Source: Haplomitrium mnioides (Eukaryota > Marchantiophyta > Haplomitriopsida > Calobryales). From it: a stretch of DNA of 49,039 bases. The position numbers and the translations under genes are program-made. The notes beneath the pieces are model-generated. The model was not told where the DNA came from and searched no databases. It saw nothing but the letters and a program-made list of their open reading frames with translations. The stretch lies in assembly GCA_049999725.1 (NCBI GenBank), contig JBNGIS010017840.1, positions 1 to 49,039 on the forward strand, given 5' to 3'. Numbering within the stretch: position 1 is the first letter of the stretch; every line of letters begins with the position of its first letter. Shown here in pieces: positions 13,888-24,600 of the stretch.

Positions 13888-14275
13888 TGTGGTGACATGG
13901 TCTGAGTACTGAGAAGAATAACTACTCAAACTTGCAATTGGAGGAGTGTGATCAGCCAAAGAAGGGCGTAAATGTCAGATTTTAAGCTATTAAGGTGATA
14001 TAAGAGCAATTTCCTTATAGATTTATTGCATCCAGCTTAGGAGGATTCTTCTTGCTCTACATTATGAAGTTACAGAAATCAAAGTGATGTTGCCTTTTCA
14101 TTGTTCAAAGGCTCTAGGCTTGTTTTATGTAGGAGAATTGGAGCAATGCATCAATGGAGGCTAAGATGGAGGATTTCTCCTTGTGGAGGCCCAGTAAAAA
14201 TGAGAAATCACTCTAGGGGCAATGATAAAATGAAAATGGAAAAAAAACAATAACAAGAAAAAAAAACTAAAACTA

Positions 14276-14395
14276 ATCTATTGTTGAAGGTCAGCTGCCT
14301 CTATCTACTGCTCGGAGGACAACTTGTCCCATACGTAGGTGTTTGTTGAAGGCCAAAGAAGAGCCTTAGACTAGGTTTGCTCAGAGGAAAAGAGA
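14276..14395 (+). repeat. Unexpanded minisatellite unit in Gypsy-A 5' LTR
   Basis: This holds about one and a half units of the sequence with GAAGGCCAAAGAAGAG, GCTCGGAGGACAACTTGTCC and GTAGGTGTTTGTTGAAGGCC. It is the collinear counterpart of the large array at 36955-39060 in the 3' LTR. Confidence 0.8.
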
Positions 14396-14418
14396 GGCAA
14401 AGCAGAGAGCCTTAGACC

Positions 14419-14425
14419 CTATAAG
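14419..14425 (+). promoter_or_regulatory. Candidate LTR TATA element (Gypsy-A 5' LTR)
   Basis: CTATAAG in the context CCCTATAAGGGGAC is kept in both LTR copies (CCCTATAAGAGGAC at 39116). Another AT-rich candidate, CATATACAT, follows about 40 bp downstream. This is a weak call because no transcription start can be seen. Confidence 0.3.
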
Positions 14426-15674
14426 GGGACGTTGTTCGAAATGAAGAGAGGAAAAAACCCTCATATACATCGATTAAAAACCCGTGAAGCACTTATAGGA
14501 TTAATTCCCATGCTTCCTCCAAAGAAGAAATATATGCCCCAATCCTAAAATCCAGTGTTGACGCTGGAGTCATAGCACGAAGGAGATTCTGATGATAGTT
14601 TTTGAATGGAGATGCCATGCAAGAAGTTGGATGCACATACCACTTGCAATTTGCGTTGATAGAGAGCATGCTTGAATCCTGCAAGAGGGAATTCCCTACT
14701 GACCATTTTTGTTTTGTTGTGCTTGCTCCCATCATGTGGCTCAGAGTCAAAAACCTCATCTCCAAATTCTACAATGTTGCACATGTTTCTTAGCAGGCTT
14801 GGGAAGATGTCGCTCGTACACAAAGGTGGAAGTGCATGTCAAAGCTCCAGTTTATGGCGTTCAAACGATTGTCAATCTTTGGAAGCCGTATGTCAAACAA
14901 CATGAGCAAGATCGACCAAACCTCCAAGGGATGCAGCAAAATAAATCCAAGCAGTTACAAGAGGAATGCAAGGCAATAGTGATTCAAACAAAAAAGACCA
15001 ATGAAGGAAATGTGGCGCACGGAAAGGGGAACAAGTGCAAGAGCAAGGGATGGCATGTCATCTCTATCGATTGTGCGAAGGCAAATGGAAAGATGGATTG
15101 AGGTGGTTAGGGACACCCTTCTCTTAGTTGGAAGAGATTGGAGTCCAAATGTTTTGCAACATCATCATGAGTTTGAGTTACGATACTCCTTGTTCAGATT
15201 TGTTGATAAACAAAGTGTTCAAGGAGCTCATTGATCTGCGACCAAGCATTTCATTCTAGAGAAGCTTGCATGTTTCAGAGAGTCATATGATACCTCATGA
15301 CAGATTCTTATGAAGCTGGAGGTGGAGTCATCCAAGTAATAGCTCCAGTCTAGTCTTGCAAAATAATGCCAAAAAAATGGGGGTAATTAAGGTGGTGCCA
15401 GATTGGAATCTTCCAAAGGGCAACTAGGAATGCGCCTCTTATTTCCAAAGAAATATAAGAACCACTGAGTGAGCCAAAAAGATCAAGGATCCACTTTACT
15501 TCATGAGGGAGCAGAACTTGACAACGCAGGGATGATTTGAAGGTTGTGTAGGCATTCACACAAGTAGAATGGATCAAGACCAAAAGCAGGGGAGCAACAA
15601 AAATCAGAAAGATTGATCTAATTAAAAGCAAAAATTGGCAATTATCAGAACAAAGGAAAGGTAGAGTAGCAAAT

Positions 15675-16839
15675 TGTTATGCTAGAGGCTTTGCCAACTT
15701 CTCCTCCTATGACTTTAATGTTGAGTGCACATTGAATATGAGAGGTGGTTGGAAGTGTGGCTGCAATAATCAATACACAACAAAATCTACAAAGTCTACA
15801 AAGTGTAAATGCTCAATACAAAAATATATTGGAAATCCTCAACTCTTTAATCCAAATTCTCTCACACAAAACACTCTTGCTCTCATCTTTCTAACTCTAA
15901 ACAAACTCCTCACTCTATGAAAAACCACTCCTCAAGTGCTTGCCCTCCAATGAGTCTTCAAAGTAACTCCTCTAAGAGTTCCTCTAGGCGCTTCTCCAAA
16001 GGTCTCTCACAACTCTCAAGTCTCAAGCCTAAAATGAAAACCAAGTCCAAACTCAAGCTCCTCTACTCTCTTCTCCTCCTCTTTATATACTAGTCTAGAT
16101 AATTACTAGGAGTAAAGCTAAATATTCTATCACCTTAGGTAAAGAATCCATGGTGATTATCTCTCTAAATATTAAATCTTAAAAATGCTCCTCAAGTATC
16201 TCCACCTTTTGTTTTCTTCTTCAAGAAGAAGCTTCTCATGTGGAGCTTCTCTTTTCAAAGAATCTCAACAATTTATCCAAAAAATTTCTATCTTGTCTTT
16301 GTCTATATAGACAATTTCTAATATGATACTTTGAGATTCTCTCAAAGAATAAGTCAAAGAACAATGTGACTTTTCTTGACTTTTCTCTTCTTTAGCCTCT
16401 TCTAGAAGAATCTCTATAAAGTTCTTAATGCTTATTCAATTTGTCTGTACTATACCTTGTTGGAAAGCTTGTCAAGGAAGCTTTTTATTTAAATAATAAC
16501 ATTTTTATTTTATAATTGTTAGATAGATACTCTCTGTTTTTACTTTTTGGCAGAATCTTTTGGTAACTTTGAACAATTATAACTTTCGATTTACAAGAGC
16601 TTTTTCACTTCTGTAAACTTTTGCTAGTTACTTAACCAATGGCATATTTCTTGATGAAATATTAGCTTCTTAACATTGTAATAAGAACATAATTTACTCT
16701 GTACTCAAATCTACACATATTGAAGAAAACCGATCAAATCTAAGTTTCTTCTAATAACTTCTAAGTTTCTCTCTACTTTGTTACAGTGCATCCCATTCTA
16801 TGACAGGGGCTTAAGCACATCAATATTCTCACAAAACCA
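15675..16839 (-). repeat. Gypsy-B 3' LTR (left copy)
   Basis: This matches 27390-28550 nearly base for base, for example GAATATGAGAGGTGGTTGG, the GAAGAAGCTTCTCATGT stretch and TGAAGAAAACCGATCAAATC. On the plus strand it begins TG (15675) and ends CA (16839). On the minus strand it therefore begins TGGTTTTGTGA, directly after the last integrase codons. The plus-strand ORFs in both copies (15732-15920 and its partner at 27451) are chance frames. The copies differ by scattered substitutions and short indels. Confidence 0.9.
16082..16089 (-). promoter_or_regulatory. TATA box of the Gypsy-B 3' LTR
   Basis: On the minus strand this is TATATAAA in the context CTAGTATATAAAGAGG. It is the same as in the right LTR (27797-27804). 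Confidence 0.6.
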
Positions 16840-16975
16840 TCTTGTTGTAGTTCATACGATCATAATGCATTTGTGTTAACTCAGACAAGTCATAAGTGCA
16901 ATTAGAATACACTTTCTGCACAACAAAAGGTCCAAAGTACCTTTGTATTGCAGCTTCTCGGAAGTATTCTAAATC
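16840..16975 (-). pseudogene. Gypsy-B integrase C-terminal tail (GPY/F motif)
   Basis: On the minus strand 16956-16840 reads QRYFGPFVVQKVY, then a run ending MHYDRMNYNKM, and meets a stop just inside the LTR. FGPF is the GPY/F motif found in the C-terminal domain of many gypsy integrases, and the flanking residues have the usual pattern. This places the end of pol directly against the 3' LTR. The upstream part of the same domain lies about 2.9 kb away at 19880-20240, so the domain is split by an insertion. Recognition is by motif only. Confidence 0.75.
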
Positions 16976-19880
16976 AAATTACACTGATTCTATGTTGAAC
17001 CCACAGGGAGTAAGCGCTTCTGCGTTGTCTTTATGGTTTCCTGCACTTTTCAGTTTTTAAAGGAGAACTGAATCTAAAACCTCCCAGATTGATCCTTCCT
17101 GGATCAAGCCTAGCTTGCTTAACCTTCCTACACCACTACTACAACGACCAACAAGTCTCTACTTGTCAACTGGTAGTATTGACTAATATGAAATTAAATG
17201 CAGAGTTGATAGAAAAAGCTATCTAATTCTGAAAACCGCATCTCTCAACAGACTTTAAGTTCAGGCAAATCAATGCATTCATACGTAGATTAGCATATGA
17301 AATCTACATACAACATCTGGTTTTCTTTCACACTCTTGCAGATACACAATTTTACAGAAATTTAGAAAAAAATTTTAGAATTCCAAAAAGTAGTAGCAAA
17401 ACATTGTATAGAATACATCTAGGTACTCCCCTGGCATGTCCTTCCAAATCAATGTTCCTCTTCTCCCGATTGAACTCTGCCCTTGCTTGCCAATTCTCCT
17501 CCACTATCCAATTCCTCTCTTATCAACATCAAAATTGCCTCCACTAGCCACTGCCACTCGCTCATGGAAGACAATTGGGAGCTCCTCAGAAAAGAAAACA
17601 GAATTCTTTATTGAAGAATAAGAAAATTACATCAATCAGCATCCGCGAGGGAATAAGCCCTGCGCTTGGTCTTATGCCTCGAAACTAATTTCCTAACTAA
17701 CACTACATTCTGGTTATAGAAAATTGAAACTAACTACTAACTACTTTTTAACGAAATTCTACTACATGCACTGAATCAGAACACGACTCCATCGCTCGAC
17801 TAAGAAACAGCTTNNNNNNNNNNAGAACACGACTCCATCGCTCGACTAAGAAACAGCTTCCTCCCCCGCGGCAGCGTCCTCCTCAATTCTTGAAAATCTC
17901 CCGTTCGAATTCTAATCCTAAACTAACACTCTTAATCTTACTCTAACTTCCTATCGCTATAAGAACACTTACTCACAACCCCTTCTTCTACTAACTCTAT
18001 ATAAGAACCTTAGAAAGCTCTTCCTTTAACTAACTTCCTCCAAGCTCGTTATAGGAACCATGTAGAACTTCCTCTTTCAAAAATTCAGATTTGCTCTCAT
18101 CTTCACGAACTGTTTTTCCGCTTCAGTCGTATACTGCATCGCCATTGTCTCTTCGAACTGGCTTTCGATCGCTCTGCTCTGCATTTGCAAAATTTATCTT
18201 CAGGGGATGACTTCGATGGACTCCATAATTGTTTTTTTCTTTCTCCCGTCTTCCCCTCGCAGATCTGCCCGTCGCTTGGGATTCGACAATTCAATCTCCC
18301 TTGCGAATTTCGGTGGCTTCCTGTTTCTCAGATCCACGCTCTGCTCTGTGGATTCGAAAAATAAACTCTATTCTGGATTCGCAAACCTGAATTTCTTCCT
18401 TACTAACTTCGCCATGTTCTGAACTTTCGACAATTCTTCTGATTTTTCTTCTTCCCTTTTCTTTGTTAAGTTTAAAACTTCATCAGCGAACTCTCCTTCG
18501 TCGACAGATCTCAGCACGACCTCCTTTCCTGCCATCAATTCGCTCTATTCGCACATTTCCAGCGTTGCGGAGGGTCCTTCTGCGTCGATCTCTTCCTTTT
18601 GTTCTTCCCCTGTCGATTATTCTCCACAACGAAGCGCAACGATCCCTTTCTCTGATTCGATTTTTCTCGTTTCCAACATGGCAACATTCTCCTCCTTTTC
18701 CGACTTGTTCTCTCTTCGAATTCGACTGATCTTCTGCCGTAGCAGTCTTCCCTCGATTTCTGCCTTTCTGCTTCACTGGCTGCGATGCAATACCCTGTTC
18801 AATCCGATCACTCTCCACAACCGCGACATCCTCACATTCGAAGACCTTCCTTGAAGCTAATTCTTCTACGTGCTCGATACAAGAACTACAAAGAGAAACA
18901 GCTCTTCAAATCCCCTTTTCAAACTTTCAGCAATTCTCAGGTCAGAACTTCGATATATCCTTATTTCATTTTCGACAATGGATTTCCACCTGCAACGCCT
19001 TCTCGTCCTCGATTTCACTTTGCTCGACCATTTCCAGCGCTGCCCGCTCAACAAATCTTCCTCTTTTCACATATTGCTTCTTCACCAACTACGATGAGTC
19101 CCCCTCAAGTTCTGTTCCATTCTCCACCAGATCGACAACCTCCCCCTGCAGTTCCATTTCCTGACTCCAAGGCTTCCAAACCCAAATCATGTAGGCTCTT
19201 CAGATGTGAACGGTAACACCTCAAAGAACTTCTTAGGCTTGAATCCTAGCTTTCCAAAGAATTGATGGCTTCTATTGCCCCCAATATACCCACCACTACA
19301 TCCGTTTTTCCAGTATATGGGATTGCATCAGTGTGTGGCCCTGTTCCAATTGCCCTTTTTGTTGCACTTCCTTCCCTACACACATCACAACTGCGCAACA
19401 TCAGGAGTGCAGCTTTTAAAATCTCCAGAGATTCGACAACCCTTACTCATCCGATTTCTCAGCCACGACACAGCAGCCTCCTCAAATTCTTCTCCACCAA
19501 ACAGCAAGAAAGCGCTTCTCTGATTCCGCACTTGCAACAACATTCTTCAGCAGACCACAATTCTGTTGCCATATAAACTTCATGTCTTCTCTGGCCTAAT
19601 CTGCAACTGACGAGCCTAGCTCCATGTCCTGCAACAGATTTCCGAAGCCAAGTCCTGCATCTGTACACAACTCCTTCATACAGCTTAGTTGACTAATCTA
19701 ATAAAACAAAAAAAACATATTTCTACTAAGACAAAGAAATCTACACGTAAGCTTTACCTTCAACGGGCTTCTCCCATAGCCTATTCACCCTGTTTAATCA
19801 ATAAATCTATTTTAGATACTATTATAGCAAGACTTTAACACAGTTTCATCACTTTTATTATTTTTACAAGTTTCCTGAGC
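16976..19880. other. Insertion I1 in Gypsy-B, unclassified pyrimidine-rich block
   Basis: This roughly 2.9-kb block separates two parts of the Gypsy-B integrase C-terminal domain and resembles no domain I recognise. The first 750 bp are AT-rich with CTAACTA runs (17690-17750). From 17860 to 19250 the plus strand is rich in C and T, and the remainder is mixed. ORFs on either strand (18483-18818 minus, 18785-19216 plus, 19262-19576 plus) look like compositional frames with no recognisable motif. The layout, LTR-like AT-rich DNA then a C/T-rich stretch, resembles the leader of a retrotransposon such as Copia-C here, so it may be a decayed nested or non-autonomous element. No terminal repeats or target duplication could be fixed. 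Boundaries are good to about 30 bp. Confidence 0.5.
17814..17823. other. Assembly gap of 10 N with duplicated flanks
   Basis: The 36 bases before the gap (17778-17813) and the 36 after it (17824-17859) are identical, from AGAACACGACTCC to AACAGCTT. This looks like two contig ends overlapping that were not merged, so the gap probably represents no missing sequence. Confidence 0.9.
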
Positions 19881-21074
19881 CCTCACACTTGGTAAGAACT
19901 TTTTCTTTTGCTTATATCGAATAGAGTCAAATACCATTACCCAATCTCTTTATTGAAACACCATGGGCATTCTCTTTCCAAATCTCTTGTTATGACTCCT
20001 CTTTTGCTGGTCTTGGGCCTTGTGAATATTGACCTCAGCCATCACACGTGCTTCTTCTAGCTCTATCAATTGTTGGCTATGAGCTTGTGTAGCCCTCTCC
20101 ATATTGGCTTCTTCATGCCTTTCCACACTTGTAGTTCTAAACATAGAAAGATCAAACTCAATAGGCAAGATTGATTCCAAACTATAAGTGAGGCGAAAAG
20201 ATGTATACCTAGTTGAAGTCTTCCTTGTTGTACGATACTCCAAAAAATTGCATGGAGCCTCTTATTCCATATATACTTAGCTCCCTTTAAATCTGCATCT
20301 TTTGCCAACATGTGACAAAGTGTAAAATTGGTCCGCTCTGCCAATCCATTTGCATTTGGCTTATATGATGTAGTCATTCGTTGCTTGATGGAGAAATTCT
20401 CCAACATTGCTCAAGTGACACCACTAACAAATGGTGAGCCTCTATCCGTCATAATCTCTAATGGGCAACCGAACCTTGTGATGATTCGCTCCTAAAGAAA
20501 TCTCCCCACTTCCTCTTCTTTAGCTTTCTTGAGAGGACAAGCCTCTACTCATTTGCTTAAGTAATCCATTGCCACCACCACATACAAATTCCCTCTGGAA
20601 GTTGGAGTCAAAAGACCAACAATATTAGCTCCCCATTTTTCAAAAGGACCCAAAGATGCAACCGGTTGCAAAGAAGGAGGATAAGTAGACTTCTTTGCAA
20701 ATGTTTGACACACATCACATGTCTTGCAAAAATCCAAAAAATCTTTGAACATACCTCCCCAATGGTACCCTCCATCTAAAGTTTTATACATTGTCACTTT
20801 CTCCACAAGGTGCCCACCACACACTCCATCATGAAACTCATTCCTCAATTGTTGGCTTTCTTTCTTGCTTACCACTCTTCGAAGAAGACCATCAGAGCTA
20901 GGATGAAACAAAGTATTTTCAATCAAAGAATAAGGTTGACACTTACGAGCAAAGGCAACCTTGTTGCGTTGCTTCACTCCCTCTAGACATCTTCCTTCTA
21001 GCAAATAGTCGTAGATGTTATCGTACTCTTCATGTAGAACACTTATATTGAAGATGTTCTGTCGCTCCATTGTT
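19881..21074 (-). pseudogene. Gypsy-B integrase (zinc finger, core, start of C-terminal domain)
   Basis: The minus strand reads the H2C2 zinc finger (HDGVCGGH ... CKTCDVC, in 20690-20850), then the DDE core. The first catalytic position lies in EKWGANIVG: Asn replaces the usual Asp (codon 20624-20626), one G-to-A change. The second Asp is kept in MTDRG (about 20436), and the Glu is kept in NANGLAERTN (about 20330). A frameshift near 20243 moves the reading to YRTTRKTSTRYT and on to the KAQDQQKRSHNKRFGKRMP segment ending near 19950, followed by a stop and DWVMVFDS. Stops also occur near 20548 and 20408. The protein is not functional. The tail of the domain is at 16840-16975. Neighbours are RNase H (beyond I2) on one side and insertion I1 on the other. 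Confidence 0.9.
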
Positions 21075-22085
21075 TCGGTCCTTAACCTTTTCAGGCCCTG
21101 TTTCGATGCAGGGGAGGACAGGTTTACAGGCTTTGGGGTTCTTTTCTGAGATGGCCCCTCGCCAGTTACCACTTTCAGACCTTAAGGACTCTCCTTCTCC
21201 TTACAGGCCTGTTGTGCTTCTCTCACTCTTCTTCTTTACACACTCAAGTCAGCCATTCATACATTCGCTCACACAGGTCCACATCCATAACACCCAGCTC
21301 TTGTGTGATTCTTCCTCTTTATTCTTAGGACCCAATGACTTAGGCCCTGCCACCTTATTTGTGCTTGGGCAGAATGGTGCTGGTGACCTGCACAGCTGAA
21401 CACACCACAGCTCTGAACTCCCCCTTTTAGGGTGGTCACAGGTCTGCTACAACTATTCCTAACTATCCTAACATGCTAAGCTGTACTAATTCCTAACTAA
21501 TTCCTAACTATGCAAATAGGATCAGGAACAGAGAGCATTCACCCCCAGGAAACCAGACTTGTGTCAAGAGATTGGACTCCCCCTTCAAGTGTGTTCCCAG
21601 GGTCTGCTCAGCTGATCTGATGTCCACTAATCTAAGAACTCAAAGGGACACACATGCAGAAATGAAATCTATACACATATAGACAAACACATTTATACAA
21701 TATACAAGAGAAAACAGAGTCCTTGAAGGCCCTCTGGAATTCTAACTATGTATACTTCCCTTATGAGTCCCGCTGCCTTACAACTGCAGCCCAGCAACCC
21801 ACACACCCTCCACTCTAGATAGTTTTTCTACTTCCCTTGCGAGAAGCCCTGCTTTTACTTCCTCAAGCTAGGAAGAGAGTTTCTTTTACTTCCACCTCTG
21901 GAAGACAGCTTTACCAGCTGCAGGTAGCCCACTCCACCCTCGAGCCTCAACGGGTCTTACTACGACCAGTGCACCGGCACTGGCACAGCCCCCCCCCCTT
22001 CAGCCCTCTTGAAGATTTAACACACCAGAGTGTTCTCCGAACACTCTGGGTTGATGCGCTTGCACAAGGGACTGCCGAGAGACTC

Positions 22086-22342
22086 CCAGCTCACTACCAG
22101 ACAGCCTCTCCTTAGTTCTCGGCCGACCGAATCCCCCTTCCGAGCTATCGTATCAGTAACCCTCCGCCCTGGTCCCCCTGCAGGGACGAGTTCACCTGGA
22201 TTGCCCGAGCATCCAGAGCTCCCTACTCATGCAACACTCGGCGCCCCTCCAGTCCACCTCCGAATCCCTCAGTTCCCCTTGAGCAAGTAACTCTGCTTCA
22301 CGTAGCCTTCAATTGAATGATCGCCCTACCTTACCATGCGCA
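22086..22342 (+). repeat. 316-bp-period direct duplication in I2, copy 1
   Basis: This matches 22402-22658 nearly base for base. Shared landmarks are CCTCTCCTTAGTTCTCGGCC (22105 and 22421), GGGACGAGTTCACCTGGAT and ACTCATGCAACACTCGGCGC. The copies start 316 bp apart, so about 60 bp between them are not part of the visible match. Confidence 0.9.
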
Positions 22343-22401
22343 ATCCCCTTTCTTGGTATCGTTGTCACCCCACAATGGCCCGCGAAACGCCGAGACGACC
22401 C

Positions 22402-22658
22402 CTAGCTCCCTACCAAGCAGCCTCTCCTTAGTTCTCGGCCGACCGAAAACCCCTTCCGAGCTATCGTATTAGTAACCCTCCGCCCTGGTCTGCCTGCAGG
22501 GACGAGTTCACCTGGATCGCCTGAGCATCCAGAGCTCCCTACTCATGCAACACTCGGCGCCCCTCCAGTCCACCTCTGAATCCCCCGGTTCCCCTTGAGC
22601 GAGTAACTCTGCTTCACGTAGCAATTCAATTGGGTAATCGCCCTGCCTTACCATGCGC
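22402..22658 (+). repeat. 316-bp-period direct duplication in I2, copy 2
   Basis: This is the partner of 22086-22342. The differences are scattered single bases plus an indel near TCAATTG, so the duplication is relatively recent compared with the decay of Gypsy-B. Confidence 0.9.
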
Positions 22659-23062
22659 GAATCCGAGCCCCGCAACGCTATGCCTCCAACAATTGCCCGT
22701 GCATCAACCTCGAAGAATTCCAATGTCACCCAGGTATACTCCTCCGCAACTCGCGAGCCCGATCCCACGAATGGTCGTTAATCCCGTTTTGCTCCCTGGA
22801 GTTGGGAGGTGACGACGCGTGGCGCCTGACAGTTAATCCCGTTGCAATGGAGAAGGAGCGCGCGCCGTGTGTCCTGCAGTTGATCGAAGGAAACACGATG
22901 TCAACGGTACCAACTCTGAGGAATCTTGCGGGAAGAGATTCCGCAGATTCCCGTAGGAGCAAGTCCGAAGGGGCTATCGGAACCGAGTTCCGCAGTGCCT
23001 CTCAGAACCGATTCTAGGGAATCTCCTTTGATGCCTCCGCAGATGCTTCTTTCCTCCCCTCG

Positions 23063-23292
23063 CGCCACGTCCTCCGTTGCACCGCCGTCCGCCGCTGCCC
23101 CGCAAGGGGGTAGGCTGACCGTCGCACTGCCTGCCTTCCACAGTTAACCCGCACATTGCCCGAGGTCGGATGAACTCTCCTCCTTGTGACGCGTGTCCCG
23201 TGAGTCGCTTCGGGGTCCCTGGGGTCGCCATGTCCTCCGAAGGGCGCCGTCCGCCGCCGCCCCGCAAAGGGGTAGGCGGACCGTCGCGTTGA
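23063..23292 (+). repeat. Two copies of a GC-rich ~66-bp segment, 163 bp apart
   Basis: CGCCACGTCCTCCG ... CCGTCCGCCGCTGCCCCGCA ... GGTAGGCTGACCGTCGC at 23063-23128 is repeated with a few changes at 23226-23292, directly before a 100-N gap. The gap may have been caused by more copies of this segment. Confidence 0.75.
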
Positions 23293-23295
23293 CCT

Positions 23296-23395
23296 NNNNN
23301 NNNNNNNNNNNNNNNNNNNNNNNNNNNNNNNNNNNNNNNNNNNNNNNNNNNNNNNNNNNNNNNNNNNNNNNNNNNNNNNNNNNNNNNNNNNNNNN
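23296..23395. other. Assembly gap of 100 N
   Basis: A run of exactly 100 N inside the GC-rich block I2, next to a local duplication. True length is unknown. Confidence 0.99.
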
Positions 23396-24600
23396 GTGTC
23401 GATTGTCGCTGTTTCGTCCTTCCCTCGAGATAAGAACCAAGCGTGCGCCTGAGGCTCCCATTGTTATCTGTTGAGAAAGCTCGATATAGGGACTGTCAGG
23501 CCCCTTAGGACCGTTCGTCCCTCTGACGAACTGTCGGATGTTGCCGTTGGTCCCCACCGAAGCTTCGCCCCAGGTTCTGCCGGAGCTACGATGAATCCCC
23601 CTTTCGACTGCGCTTGCTCCTCCGTCAGTCGCACCGGCGTTCTCTTCGTTTTCCGGCCGAGCCTATCTTGCTTGCCGATTCGCCGATATATCGTGATTCC
23701 GCCGTGCCCTTCGTTTCCCTCCCTCGGATAGGCGCCATATCGCCTTTCTGGCTCAGCCCTCTTCCCGTTGGACGGTTTGCGCTGGGTCACCGCTTCGCCA
23801 CTGATGCGCGTCGTTTGAACCGGTTCACCGACAAGTCGCCTTTTCGCCTTCACTCCCTCTTATTCGGTCAGATCAGGGATCGGTCCCCCTTTTGGCTCTT
23901 CCTATGTGTTTTCCTCCTGGCGAAGCTGCGCTAGGTCGCTTCTTCAGCTTCCGCGCTCTTCCTCCTCCCGGATCTTCGATACATCGCCCTTACGGCACTC
24001 CCCCCGTCTTCCTTCGGCCAGACCCGCCATAACTCGCTGTTTCGGGCCCCTTTCCTTCCTTCCCTGTTGGGTTCCTCGCGGATCCCGCTTAACCGGGTTC
24101 CCCACGTCGGAAGACGCTTCGGAACCCCATTAAGTGGGCTCCCCACTTAGGGAGGCGCCTTTCCACAGATCCGCGGGCCTCCTGGTTCTGCCACATAGTC
24201 CGTGGAATCCCGCGAAGGCTCTGGAGACGCCACGTTTCCGTGGGATCTTGCGGGACCTCTCGGAGGCTTCACTCTTCCCCCAGGACTTACCGAGTCGGAT
24301 GGAGTGTTCGATCTGCCTCTGCAGGGTTCGCTGTTGCTTGCGGGATCGAGGCGTCCCTCTTCCCTGGCCTTGCTCGCCCTCGTGACGATCTTACCTCCTC
24401 CTATCAGCTCCCGATCCTTGCTTCCCATTTTGTGGCCACTGCAGGACCCCCGCGATCTGCCTTCCTTCGGAGTGCCTTCGGGCTTCCTTGTTCATGATCC
24501 CTTCTTCTTCCTCCTCCGCCATGGTCCTGTTTCCCTCCCAGGACTCATGCACCCTGCTCTTAACAACTGTTTGAGGTAATCAGCTGTTCCTGAGATGCCT

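Larger units (their letters stand above)
13888..15674 (+). repeat. Gypsy-A 5' LTR, first part
   Basis: This aligns by eye along its length with the 3' LTR: 13888-14280 matches 36560-36955 and 14390-15674 matches about 39085-40355. Landmarks present in both include TTTCTCCTTGTGGAGGCC (14173 and 36836), GGATTAATTCCCATGCTTCC and GGCTCCAGTCTAGTCTTGCA (in the left copy AGCTCCAGTC...). The left copy has only about one unit of the minisatellite that fills 2.1 kb of the 3' LTR. It is interrupted at 15674 by Gypsy-B; the last five bases are CAAAT. Scattered substitutions and indels show this is an old LTR pair. Confidence 0.88.
21075..24600. other. Insertion I2 in Gypsy-B, GC-rich unclassified block
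   Basis: About 3.5 kb lies between the RNase H and integrase coding of Gypsy-B, where functional gypsy elements have a short linker. The left 700 bp are LTR-like in look: CTAACTA runs at 21465-21515 and an AT-rich stretch with ATATACAAGAGAAAACAGAG near 21700. From about 21800 it becomes markedly GC-rich, unlike anything else in the window, with internal duplications at 22086-22658 and 23063-23292. The many overlapping ORFs on both strands (for example 24202-24579 plus, 23464-23853 minus) show no motif I recognise and occur in every frame, as expected from GC-rich sequence with few stops. It could be a non-autonomous LTR element with a GC-rich core, or captured DNA. No terminal repeat or target duplication could be fixed. 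Boundaries are approximate. Confidence 0.5.

Noticed and set aside
14602-15234. Plus-strand ORFs in the Gypsy-A 5' LTR as host genes
   Set aside because: The same DNA recurs in the 3' LTR at 39300-39900 with different stops and frames, so it belongs to the LTR.
15732-15920. Plus-strand ORF with a Cys/Lys-rich peptide, repeated at 27451-27635
   Set aside because: It is the same LTR sequence of Gypsy-B seen twice and runs against the direction of the element's own transcription.
21800-24600. Ribosomal DNA or plastid DNA because of high GC
   Set aside because: I recognise no rRNA, tRNA or plastid gene core; the composition alone is not evidence.
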